Assembly (NCBI RefSeq): GCF_000012825.1
Contig: NC_009614.1
Span: forward strand, 1,736,001-1,800,000
Length of the DNA stretch: 64,000 nt
Direction of reading: 5' to 3'
From: Phocaeicola vulgatus ATCC 8482
GTDB lineage: Bacteria; Bacteroidota; Bacteroidia; Bacteroidales; Bacteroidaceae
In this document: piece by piece, positions 34,479-41,946 of the stretch
Layout: the number at the start of each line of letters is the position of its first letter
How positions within the stretch are numbered: the stretch's first letter is position 1
Translations under genes and position numbers: made by a program
The notes under the pieces: generated by a model
The model's input: only the letters and a program-made list of their open reading frames with translations
Databases searched by the model: none
What the model was told of the DNA's origin: nothing

Positions 34479-35729
34479 TTACCCGGCCAGTGCTACCAGT
34501 TTATACATATTTCCTGTTGTGGTATGCATGCGTTCCGCTCCCAGGGAATTCATGATTCTTCCCATTTTGTTTATCGTGATGCCGCGCATGGCTGCCGGAT
34601 ATCGTTTCAGCAGGATATTGAACAAGCATACTGCCGAGTAAAGTTTGAAGTCTTCCCCTTTCTCCGGCAGTCTGAAACAATGGAGAATCATTTCCGCTTC
34701 GGTAGGCAAGGCATAATAGGCCTGGTTGCGCAGTTTCAGCTCGGATTCCTCCGCCGCCGAGAACCAGTAACGCTTTCCCTCGTCCAGTTCTGCTTTCAGC
34801 TGGGCGAAAAGCTGTTTGTGCTCCAGTGGCGAGCAGTCTATCTTCTCCTTTACCTCGGCAAAGAAATAACGGCGGCTTCCGCTGGGGTCGGTGAGCAGCG
34901 CTTTCCGGTTACTGGTGCCGATGAACGAGGCCATCCGGGGCAGATGGCTGTAGGACGAGCGGTGCGACTTGCGGAAATCCAGTTTTTTCATCTGCATCAG
35001 ATTTTTCAGCAATGGCAGTTTCTGTGGTGAAAGACGGTCGTACTCATCCAGATTAATCAGTCCGAAGAAAGCCAGCTTCTGCTCGCATCCTGCCTGTCCG
35101 GTCAGTTCGAAGCTGTCCGTATAGTAGTCTTTCAACGAATCGGGCATCAGCAATTCGCAGAAAGTGGATTTGCATCTCCCTTGCTCGCTGCTCACCAGCA
35201 TGGGGGCCACAGCGTTGGCGCACCGGTCCATGCGTCCGCTCCACTGGGCAGTTACGCCCAGCATCCAGCGGTGGAAACTGTTCACCCAGAAATCTTTCGT
35301 AGATATGCGTTGTGCCAGCGGAGTCACGCGGTCCTTGCCGTCCCATTCGGGAAGGGTGTTCATATAGGAAAGTAACGGATGATAGTCCGGCATCTGCTCC
35401 GAGTTCACGAACCGGCTTACATCCTTGTCCCAGCAGTTGATGTGACGTGCACGTGCTTCCAGGCACAGGCTGTTCAGGGTGCGCTGGCTTATTACCTTAT
35501 ATATAGGTGTGTCAGCGTCTTTTTTGCAACATTCCGTTTGTTCCGTCAGTAGGTTGAAGCGGAAGTGGTAGCGGCTCAGCAAATATTGTTCCAGTTTTTG
35601 CTGTACTTGTTCCGTTTCCGGTTTCTTCTGCATTGATAATGAGGTAGATGAACTCTTCACTGTCGGACTTATCACTACATTCGAGGAAGCAAGCTTCTTC
35701 ATTACTTTGTTCAATAACTTTTTATTCAT
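34479..35729 (-). CDS. VapE-like P-loop ATPase with DUF3874 C-terminus
   Basis: A 416-residue protein of the virulence-associated E group, related to phage/plasmid primase-helicase ATPases. The Walker A-like loop is SEQGRCKST at 182-189, Walker B is GLINLDEYDRLS, and arginine-rich sensor segments (TSNRKALLTDPSGSRRYFFAEV) follow. DUF3874 occupies the last ~75 residues (MRGITINKMGRIMNSLGAER). Such genes are common in Bacteroides accessory regions, often next to an HU-like protein and an amidase, but here it stands alone. Role is not settled; replication of a vanished element is possible. Confidence 0.85.
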   Translation of the reverse strand: MNKKLLNKVMKKLASSNVVISPTVKSSSTSLSMQKKPETEQVQQKLEQYLLSRYHFRFNLLTEQTECCKKDADTPIYKVISQRTLNSLCLEARARHINCWDKDVSRFVNSEQMPDYHPLLSYMNTLPEWDGKDRVTPLAQRISTKDFWVNSFHRWMLGVTAQWSGRMDRCANAVAPMLVSSEQGRCKSTFCELLMPDSLKDYYTDSFELTGQAGCEQKLAFFGLINLDEYDRLSPQKLPLLKNLMQMKKLDFRKSHRSSYSHLPRMASFIGTSNRKALLTDPSGSRRYFFAEVKEKIDCSPLEHKQLFAQLKAELDEGKRYWFSAAEESELKLRNQAYYALPTEAEMILHCFRLPEKGEDFKLYSAVCLFNILLKRYPAAMRGITINKMGRIMNSLGAERMHTTTGNMYKLVALAG

Positions 35730-35849
35730 TATTTGTTGTTTTAGGTTTCCGTTGGAACAAAGATACTGTGTAAAATAGCGTTTTGCAAGTGTTTTTCGTG
35801 GGGTTTTAGAGAAAAGTGACTAAGCGTAAACATCCTGAATAACAAGCTG

Positions 35850-36030
35850 TTTCGTCCGGTTGATTACACGATATCTTCCTTTTGATTCAGTTGTTTCACT
35901 TAAGTGATGAAGTTTGAGCACTCTAGTGATGAAAGTTCATCACTAAGGTGATATAATATCATCACTTAAGTGAAACAATTTACTTGAAGGGAAGATACAA
36001 CGACTTCGACCGGATGATACACCTTATTCG
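35850..36030. repeat. Nested palindrome cluster upstream of the vapE-like gene
   Basis: Perfect 20-base inverted arms 35891-35910 and 35959-35978, each containing the palindrome TCACTTAAGTGA. Between them lies a second inverted repeat (35924-35933 / 35936-35945). The similarity of the flanks continues outward with mismatches to about 35855 and 36025 (TCCGGT ... TATCTTCC). This fills most of the gap 35730-36125, where I see no gene. Confidence 0.7.
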
Positions 36031-36125
36031 TCCGGTTGTTGTCATTTGATGAAATGTGAGTGTTTTGCCAGACAGTCATCACCTTGGGATGCGTTTTTGG
36101 AGATGGAACGGGGCTGAAGGAATAT

Positions 36126-36270
36126 GTAAGCGTCTCCGCGCTTCTATATTGTCTCTCTTTTTTTGTTCTTATATCTTGGGTATAAAAACGAATCATTATG
36201 GATTTGGCAGAAAATAGATTTAGAAAAACCTGGGAACGTTTCCTTGAAGTATTAAAAGTAGACTGTCATG
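36126..36270 (+). pseudogene. Left end of a truncated IS66-family element with start of its first ORF
   Basis: It begins with GTAAGCGTCTCCGCG, the same terminal sequence as the intact IS66 next to it (one base differs in the following six). At 36198 an ATG opens MDLAENRFRKTWERFLEVLK, nearly identical to the first ORF of the intact copy, but homology ends after about 22 codons. The intact IS66 is inserted at 36270, inside this stub and in opposite orientation. Everything beyond the first ~145 bases of this older copy is lost. Confidence 0.82.
36263..36270. repeat. IS66 target-site duplication, left copy
   Basis: CTGTCATG directly precedes the IS66 end and recurs at 38801-38808 directly after the other end. 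Eight bases is the normal duplication for IS66. Confidence 0.9.
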
Positions 36271-36329
36271 GTAAGCGTCTCCGCGATTCTATATAGTATA
36301 TTAAAAGTAAAAAGTCTAATGATCCCTTT

Positions 36330-37895
36330 TTAGTCATTAGCCTTTTCCCATCTGTCGGGAAGCAGTTGCCTGTATTTTTCCAGTGGTGTATTCGGTTGCC
36401 ATTCGGCAGTTCTGTTTATGATATCCGTGAGATACTCAAACAGATTCACTTTATTCATCCTACAAGTAAGTGCTATCGTGTAGAGTATGGCGCCCCGTTC
36501 GGCTCCCTTATGGCTGCCGAAGAACAATGAGTTTTTTCTTGATAAGGATATGTAGCGGTTCATCCGTTCAACTATATTGTTGTCCAGGTAAGTGTCACCA
36601 TAATTAAAGATGTCCACCACGGCATTCCACTCATTGCGAAGATAGGTGATAGCTTCCTTCAGTTCGCTCTTAGGCAACAAATCTCCCCGTTCTTCTATAT
36701 CATCAAGCACATCTTTTATTTCTCCGAGTATGTCCGGCGCATACTTTTTCCGATGGACAAGATTCTGTTCTACCGTCCATCCGTCAACCCCGATCTTATG
36801 CTTATGTTCATTTTGATAAAGTGTGTTTATCATCTCCACGATTCTTTTTGCATCCGGGTCATCCTCACCGCAATCTATAAATTTCCGTTTTATATGTTGC
36901 AGGCACGGAATGCGTGTGATATGGGGATAAGCATCGCTTTCGAGTTTCCGGTAAGGTGAGTATCCGTCGCTTTGTATGATACCTTTGCAACCGCCTAATT
37001 CGTTAAGAATAACTTTTTCAGAGCGGGAGCCGTCATCATAGAGCAGGTATATCATCCTGGTGTTTATGCCCACAACCACCCAGAGGTATCCCTTGCGGAC
37101 TCCTTTTCCCTTGCTGTTCTTTTCCGGGACGAGTATTTTGTAATAGGTTTCGTCGGCTGCCTTATAAGGATCACTCAAAGCTGTCTGCCGGATACACTTA
37201 TAAAGATTTTCAAAGAGGCTTGAGGCTTTTTCCATCAACTTATGAGCCGTAGGTTTCTTCAGCGTAAAGCCATGACTTTCGAAGTAGTTGATGATTCTTT
37301 CAACCGGTAGCGATTGTATATAACGCAATTCCATCAGCCCGGCAATGAATGAGCCGTCATAGCTGGAATTCAAGAAAGCCGAGACCGGTGTTTTTCCCTC
37401 AAAGAGACAACCGTCTTGCGCGTAGGTGTGTATCTTGTAGACGTGCTTGATGAAGCGCATGGGTACACATTCATAGCGGACACATATTCTGGGAGCGGTG
37501 GTAACCAGCCGGGCTTTATTGATGTCAAAATCAGGATCGTCGGGATAAACGTCATGTTCCTCCTGCTCCATCTCATAATGCATGTCACGTTTGGCCCCAT
37601 TGTTCTTTCTGGCTTTACGCTTATCTGCTTTTTCTGCTTCTCTCTTCTGCCGCTCTTCCTCCGGCAATGCAGGTTGAGGGGGTTGTTGCTGTTCGGATGT
37701 GTTTGATACAAGTTTGGCGATCCCCTTGGTAAGACGCTGTTGCTTGCCAAGAGATTCGCCTTTTTGAAGGAGTGCCTCTTTAAGGGAAGAAACCTCCTTT
37801 ATCAAATCATCTATCTGGTCCAGGAGTCTGTTGTTATCATCCCGCAACTCCTTGATTTGCTCCTTCAATAACTCTATGACCTCATCCTTTTTCAT
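36330..37895 (-). CDS. tnpC: IS66 transposase TnpC (DDE)
   Basis: A 521-residue transposase that cuts and joins the element ends. It opens with a coiled-coil (KDEVIELLKEQIKELRDDNN, residues 1-60), then a basic Pro/Gln-rich linker, zinc-binding-like region, and the catalytic core: Asp in AADETYYKIL, Asp in QSDGYSPYRK, and Glu in DNNIVERMNRYISLS, followed by the C-terminal IS66 domain (RGAILYTIALTCRMN). I prefer the ATG at 37895 over one 15 bases upstream. No damage is seen, so it is presumably active. Confidence 0.94.
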   Translation of the reverse strand: MKKDEVIELLKEQIKELRDDNNRLLDQIDDLIKEVSSLKEALLQKGESLGKQQRLTKGIAKLVSNTSEQQQPPQPALPEEERQKREAEKADKRKARKNNGAKRDMHYEMEQEEHDVYPDDPDFDINKARLVTTAPRICVRYECVPMRFIKHVYKIHTYAQDGCLFEGKTPVSAFLNSSYDGSFIAGLMELRYIQSLPVERIINYFESHGFTLKKPTAHKLMEKASSLFENLYKCIRQTALSDPYKAADETYYKILVPEKNSKGKGVRKGYLWVVVGINTRMIYLLYDDGSRSEKVILNELGGCKGIIQSDGYSPYRKLESDAYPHITRIPCLQHIKRKFIDCGEDDPDAKRIVEMINTLYQNEHKHKIGVDGWTVEQNLVHRKKYAPDILGEIKDVLDDIEERGDLLPKSELKEAITYLRNEWNAVVDIFNYGDTYLDNNIVERMNRYISLSRKNSLFFGSHKGAERGAILYTIALTCRMNKVNLFEYLTDIINRTAEWQPNTPLEKYRQLLPDRWEKAND

Positions 37896-37981
37896 GGCGT
37901 AAAGATACAAAAAATCAATGAGTCGGCCAAAATAATCGGATGGTAATTTAAAATCAAACAGTTAATATACAGTATATTACA

Positions 37982-38332
37982 TTAAATCCTAAAACGTTTT
38001 CGCAACCGTACAGACTTCAATGACACTCCATTTAAGATAAAAGACAAAACCTGATAAGAGATCTCATAATTGCCTGTATGGGGGTTAAATGTCGGCAACT
38101 CAAAACTTCCACCTTCCAGACGCTTGTAGTACAGGAGAAAGCCATCACCATCCCAACGCAGTATTTTTACACTCTGCCGGTTTTTGCCAAAGAATAAAAA
38201 TATATCTCCGGAAATGGGGGACAGCTCCTTCATTTGAGAGCGTATGATTTTGAATAAACCGTCAATGCCAAGGTTCATACGGACAAAGCCCTGGTACAGA
38301 TAGTAGCGATTGGCTGATGTTAGAGAATACAT
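37982..38332 (-). CDS. tnpB: IS66 accessory protein TnpB
   Basis: A 116-residue protein of the IS66 ORF2 family (COG3436-type). Signature pieces are RMNLGIDGLFKIIRSQM, GDIFLFFGKNRQSVKILRWD and GFLLYYKRLEGGSFELP. It is needed together with the first ORF for efficient IS66 transposition, by an unknown mechanism. It overlaps the end of the first ORF by 13 bases, indicating coupled translation, and lies 86 bases before tnpC. Confidence 0.93.
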   Translation of the reverse strand: MYSLTSANRYYLYQGFVRMNLGIDGLFKIIRSQMKELSPISGDIFLFFGKNRQSVKILRWDGDGFLLYYKRLEGGSFELPTFNPHTGNYEISYQVLSFILNGVSLKSVRLRKRFRI

Positions 38333-38724
38333 GGATCCCCCTCCTTTCTTTCGTAATCGCGTAACATTTTAATAATACCCCCGGGAGTGGCCCGTTTGAC
38401 CGAAATGGTCGTTCCGCTGTTAAAGGTGATTGTGATCCCGGAAAGACTAAACTCTTCTTCCGACAACATGACGGGGGCTATTTGAGTGAACGAAGGAGAG
38501 GAAGTTGTCGGTCGGGAGGGTTCAACGCCGCCATAATAATCACGGACCACATCCGCCTTGGCTTGTTTAACGCTATAACCCCGTCTGGACATCCAGGAAC
38601 TCATACCTCCAAGAGTGGTATGCTGATCACGGCAAACATCGGCTAAAGAACAATTGTAGTCTACTTTCAATACTTCAAGGAAATGTTTCCAGGTTTTTCC
38701 AAATCGATTTTCTGCTAAATCCAT
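38320..38724 (-). CDS. tnpA: IS66 first ORF (TnpA-like accessory protein)
   Basis: A 134-residue protein with an N-terminal helix-turn-helix-like region (LADVCRDQHTTLGGMSSWMS) and a C-terminal strand-rich segment (SGITITFNSGTTISVKRA) seen in Bacteroidetes IS66 first ORFs. It starts 76 bases inside the element end. The same N-terminal sequence begins the truncated older copy at 36198. Role is accessory; it may bind the element ends. Confidence 0.88.
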   Translation of the reverse strand: MDLAENRFGKTWKHFLEVLKVDYNCSLADVCRDQHTTLGGMSSWMSRRGYSVKQAKADVVRDYYGGVEPSRPTTSSPSFTQIAPVMLSEEEFSLSGITITFNSGTTISVKRATPGGIIKMLRDYERKEGDPCIL

Positions 38725-38800
38725 AATGCCTCATTTTTATATATGGCAAAAATATAAGAATGAAAAAAGGGCGACAAGATAGAATCGCGGAGACGCTTAC

Positions 38801-38808
38801 CTGTCATG
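38801..38808. repeat. IS66 target-site duplication, right copy
   Basis: CTGTCATG, identical to 36263-36270. The following 38809-38996 has no gene; it contains repeated TGAAGGA/TCCTTCA words (38818-38920) like the terminator arms next to the vapE-like gene. Confidence 0.9.
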
Positions 38809-38996
38809 AAGAATAGATGAAGGATATCTATAGCGATCCTTCATTGCAACTTATTTATATTCAGCAAGTAATGCGCTGATGAAGGATTTGAAGGAAATAA
38901 TTCCTTCATTGTATCTTGACGTGTGGTTGAGATGGGTGCTAAAACTATCTGTCGGATAAATAGATCAATGTACTAGAATTGACAATTTCCTGATCA

Positions 38997-40010
38997 CTAT
39001 TTGCGCAAATAACTATCGCTTGTTGTCTGTATGCTTTTCGCACGTTTTACTTTTACTTTCTTGCCAAAGTCAAACTTATATATAAGGTTTAAGCACGCTC
39101 CTTGATAAGGGGTTTTATTATTTTCTTCTATTCTGCTTAGATTGTTATTGGTAATTGTGGTCAGATTTCTTCTTTTATTCAAAATAGCGTAAACTGATAA
39201 ATTTATGCAGAACTTTTGATCCAGGAAATATTTGTAAAGGCCGGCATTCATATTGTATACACTGTGATATATTGTTTCGCTTCTACGTGTTCTTCTTTCT
39301 GCCATCCTTCTCCACTCTGATATGCGTAATACATTTGGTTGTTGGTATGGTTATTATAATAGTCGCCACCCCATTTCAACCTGGAATGTTTGTTGAGCAA
39401 GAAGATATAATTTATTTCTGCTTTCCATAAATCAGAAACAGTTCCGGTGTTGCTACATTTATTATCCTCTTCGTTTTTCTCCGGATACTGATAAAGATAA
39501 TGGTGATTCAGTTCTTTCGTTTCATCACTTCTCAAATAATCAAGAACTGTTTGCAAAGTATTCTTTCCGTTTTTTGATTTCCAATTATAGTTCAAACTAG
39601 CCTGATATATTTTGTCATCCCCTTTCCCTTTACTATGGTAGGAAGAGGTATATTCCTTTTCTGTTTCTTGTGTTTCGGAAAAAGAAGAAGATTTTAGTGT
39701 GCTTCCAGCCTGTTTTACCATACAGTTCAGTCCGATGCTTTGCAGGGTAGTTATATCATATAACATGCTGAATGTTTCATTGATTCTTCTTATATTTTTA
39801 CGGTCTATATTTTGATTTACAATATGGATATTCTGGTGGCTGTTATGGGTTATATTTTCCGTGATGTAAGGATCTCCTGCATTAGAAAGGACCAGATTGT
39901 TGTAAAAGTTCCATTTCCCAAGCCGAAGGCTTAATGGAAGGCCCAAACGTTCCCAATGACTATTTCTTTTTCTCATCTCTCCTAGCAAAGAGGGTGAACC
40001 ATTGCCTCCG
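38997..40010 (-). pseudogene. C-terminal remnant of an outer-membrane receptor-like barrel gene, frameshifted
   Basis: Leftward reading gives barrel sequence from about 40010 (GNGSPSLLGEMRKRNSHWER, then LGLPLSLRLGKWNFYNNLVL) to 39248, then a shift of frame near 39250-39300 into SETIYHSVYNMNAGLYKYFL, ending FDFGKKVKVKRAKSIQTTS. Both parts match the end of the same OMP-barrel family as the gene at 26785. The N-terminal signal, plug and first strands are absent. One frameshift plus the missing N-terminal half mean it is not functional. Confidence 0.75.
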
Positions 40011-40445
40011 CCATCTGCATTTGGTGGAAATATAGGGTATGATACTCATTTCTATACTCATCAGCATGGAAAGGGCTCTCTTTATGTTAATCTTAATACG
40101 TATGGACATTATAAAAGATTGTCATGGAATCTTTATGGGAATTATCGGCCTTTCAGCTATGGTGTGAATAACAAACGGAAACATTATGGGTCTGAATCGG
40201 AACTGACGGTAACTTGGCGTGTGAACAAACATTTGGGAATTACTGGAAATATGAGGTATTTGTTGGGCACTTTGGGGTATGATTCCACTACGCACGAAGG
40301 AACTTATTACAATTTCTCATCCGGCAGGATGAAGGACCGAAGTTTCTGCTTTTCATTAGGATTCAATTATTATATGCAAGGAAAGAATTTCAAATATAGG
40401 AATAAGAAGAGTTTGCAGAGTACGGAGCAGGGGATAAAGTTGTGA
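40002..40445 (+). pseudogene. C-terminal remnant of a second receptor-like barrel gene, opposite orientation
   Basis: About 147 residues of rightward barrel sequence (KGSLYVNLNTYGHYKRLSWN; ITGNMRYLLGTLGYD; FCFSLGFNYYMQGKNFKYRN), consistent with the last strands of an OMP-barrel receptor. There is no signal peptide or plug; the frame runs back to about 39960 into DNA that is coding on the other strand. It meets the leftward remnant head to head near 40000, so both genes lost their N-terminal halves at this junction. Confidence 0.7.
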
Positions 40446-40460
40446 AATAATTTTTGTTTG

Positions 40461-40512
40461 ATATGTTGCAGGCACGGGATGCGTATGATATTAGAATCGC
40501 GGAAACGTTTAC
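40461..40512 (-). pseudogene. Deleted IS66 remnant (tnpC scrap joined to element end)
   Basis: 40461-40490 matches the intact IS66 tnpC DNA encoding RIPCLQHIK at 28 of 30 bases, and 40492-40512 matches the element end with two changes. In an intact copy these are some 1.9 kb apart, so an internal deletion joined them. The adjacent DNA at 40513 is coding for an Rpn tail. Confidence 0.75.
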
Positions 40513-40608
40513 GAAGAGCGCATGAGGAATGCGCGAAACTTGAGAGTGTCATCTGATGTCATAGTACAGGCTACAGGGCTTCCTGAAGAAGAAATAAAAG
40601 CCCTTTAA
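40513..40608 (+). pseudogene. C-terminal tail of an Rpn/PD-(D/E)XK transposase-like gene
   Basis: 31 codons and a stop: EERMRNARNLRVSSDVIVQA then TGLPEEEIKAL. This Glu/Arg-rich helix followed by a short HTH-like TGL..EEI ending is typical for the C-terminus of Rpn (recombination-promoting nuclease) proteins. It starts exactly at the IS66 remnant end, so the IS probably landed in the Rpn gene and the rest was then lost. Confidence 0.65.
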
Positions 40609-40644
40609 TTGAATTGCAAAGGGTTTGGCCGGAAAGAATAGTTT

Positions 40645-40959
40645 CTATTCGTATTCGTGTTTCCGTTTCGGATTCATCGGAAACCAGCCTTTCAGCACGC
40701 GTTCGCGTTGCTCGAATATCTCCTTGATAGTCCAGAAAGAAGAGAAGGAGAAGACACCCAATAAAGAGGAAATCAGGATGTCACTGATAAGCACAGTCCC
40801 TATAATGCCTGCTATGCCCAGTACCAAAAATATCCACCAGCACCGTGTACCCCAATAATATTCGGCCTTGACCACGATGGGGTGGAAAAGACCGATTATT
40901 AAAAAGGTACAAATGCCGATGGCAATACCGCCTAAATGGTATTCATTCAGCCATTCCAT
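40645..40959 (-). CDS. DUF4491 membrane protein
   Basis: A 104-residue protein with three membrane segments (GGIAIGICTFLIIGLFHPIV; WWIFLVLGIAGIIGTVLI; ISSLLGVFSFSSFWTIKEIF) and a basic tail after QRERVLKGWFP. The HPIVVKAEYYWGTRCWW stretch is diagnostic of DUF4491. Function is unknown. It lies six bases downstream of the Lrp-type regulator gene and is likely cotranscribed with it. Confidence 0.85.
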   Translation of the reverse strand: MEWLNEYHLGGIAIGICTFLIIGLFHPIVVKAEYYWGTRCWWIFLVLGIAGIIGTVLISDILISSLLGVFSFSSFWTIKEIFEQRERVLKGWFPMNPKRKHEYE

Positions 40960-40965
40960 TCTTTC

Positions 40966-41424
40966 TTAGCTTTGAATGGGTATTTCTTTTTTGATGCTCT
41001 GCTCCAGAGAGATCAGGGTCTCGGTAGCCGTAACGCCGGGAATTTCCTGAATCTTTGAGTTCAGCAAGTCCATCAAATGCTCGTTATCGCGTGAATAAAG
41101 TTTGGTCAGCATGGTATAGGGACCTGTAGTGAAGTGGCACTCCACAATTTCGGGAATCTTCTTCAGTTCTGCCACTACGTTTTTGTACATGGAACCTTTT
41201 TCCAGCTTGATTCCTACGTATGTACAGGTTCTATACCCTAAACTCTTAGGGTTCACATGATATCCTGAACCGATAATAACTCCCAAATCAATTAATCTTT
41301 GCACACGCTGGTGAATGGCTGCGCGTGAAACTCCACATTCTGCTGCGACATCTTTAAACGGGATGCGGGCATTTTGGGATATAATTTCTAGAATTTGTCT
41401 GTCGAGACTATCAATTTTCTCCAT
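40966..41424 (-). CDS. Lrp/AsnC-family transcriptional regulator
   Basis: A 152-residue regulator with the N-terminal HTH (DRQILEIISQNARIPFKDVA followed by CGVSRAAIHQRVQRL) and the C-terminal RAM ligand-binding domain (YRTCTYVGIKLEKGSMYKNV, then HFTTGPYTMLTKLYSRDNEH). These proteins bind amino acids and control amino-acid metabolism as octamers. No amino-acid gene is beside it, so it may be a global Lrp. It has its own promoter and is followed by a DUF4491 gene. Confidence 0.92.
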   Translation of the reverse strand: MEKIDSLDRQILEIISQNARIPFKDVAAECGVSRAAIHQRVQRLIDLGVIIGSGYHVNPKSLGYRTCTYVGIKLEKGSMYKNVVAELKKIPEIVECHFTTGPYTMLTKLYSRDNEHLMDLLNSKIQEIPGVTATETLISLEQSIKKEIPIQS

Positions 41425-41457
41425 AATATACCGATTTTAATGTTATCAATCTGTAAG

Positions 41458-41465
41458 CAAATATA
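41458..41465 (-). promoter_or_regulatory. Promoter -7 box for the Lrp-type gene
   Basis: Minus-strand TATATTTG, 33 bases before the ATG. Confidence 0.58.
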
Positions 41466-41540
41466 GGAATACTTTTTAATTTATCTACTATTTTGCAAGA
41501 AAAAACAGGATTTCTTTGAAAAAAAGTGCAATAAGAGGAG

Positions 41541-41945
41541 CTAATCACCTATTTTCTTCTCTATTTCGCCGATTTTCCCTCTTCTTTCAAATGAGAAGGT
41601 ATCGCTATGTGTATCTAAATAGTTCAACAGGAATAGCGATTTTCTTAACAAATATTTTTGTTCTTCGGACTCTTTCAACAAAGCATCCTGATAGAGCAGT
41701 TCGGATAACATGTCGATGCGCGTGAGCAATTCCTCGCCACCATAGTTCTGTCCCATCTCGTTCAGTATATATTCCGCATCCTGATCATAATAGAAGGTGG
41801 AAGGATGATTGAAGTAGGCACGATAAATGCTTTGAAGTTGCAATTGCAGCTCGGGACCGTCCTTTTTATCTCTTTCTTCTACCAACTTTTCCAATGCTTC
41901 GAAAAATTGTTGAAGCAACCGCATAATGTAATCTCTTTGCAGCAT
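41541..41945 (-). CDS. DUF6483-like soluble protein
   Basis: A 134-residue, largely helical, acidic protein (MLQRDYIMRLLQQFFEALEK; LLYQDALLKESEEQKYLLRK). The start MLQRDYIMRLLQQF is typical of the DUF6483 group. No catalytic motifs or membrane segments. It follows the CNNM/CorC gene by one base in the same direction, suggesting coupled expression and possibly a regulatory or scaffold role for that membrane protein; function is unknown. Confidence 0.75.
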   Translation of the reverse strand: MLQRDYIMRLLQQFFEALEKLVEERDKKDGPELQLQLQSIYRAYFNHPSTFYYDQDAEYILNEMGQNYGGEELLTRIDMLSELLYQDALLKESEEQKYLLRKSLFLLNYLDTHSDTFSFERRGKIGEIEKKIGD

Positions 41946-41946
41946 G

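Larger units (their letters stand above)
36271..38800 (-). mobile_element. Intact IS66-family insertion sequence, 2530 bp
   Basis: Ends are 22-base perfect inverted repeats starting GTAAGCGTCTCCGCGATTCT, the IS66 terminal signature. An 8-bp duplication CTGTCATG flanks it. Inside are three leftward ORFs in the usual order (first ORF, tnpB, tnpC), all undamaged. The perfect ends, intact genes and matching duplication indicate a recent insertion, and it lies within the stub of a related older copy. Confidence 0.95.

Noticed and set aside
35880-35980. CRISPR-like array
   Set aside because: Repeats are palindromic and irregularly spaced, with no constant spacer length and no cas genes in the window.
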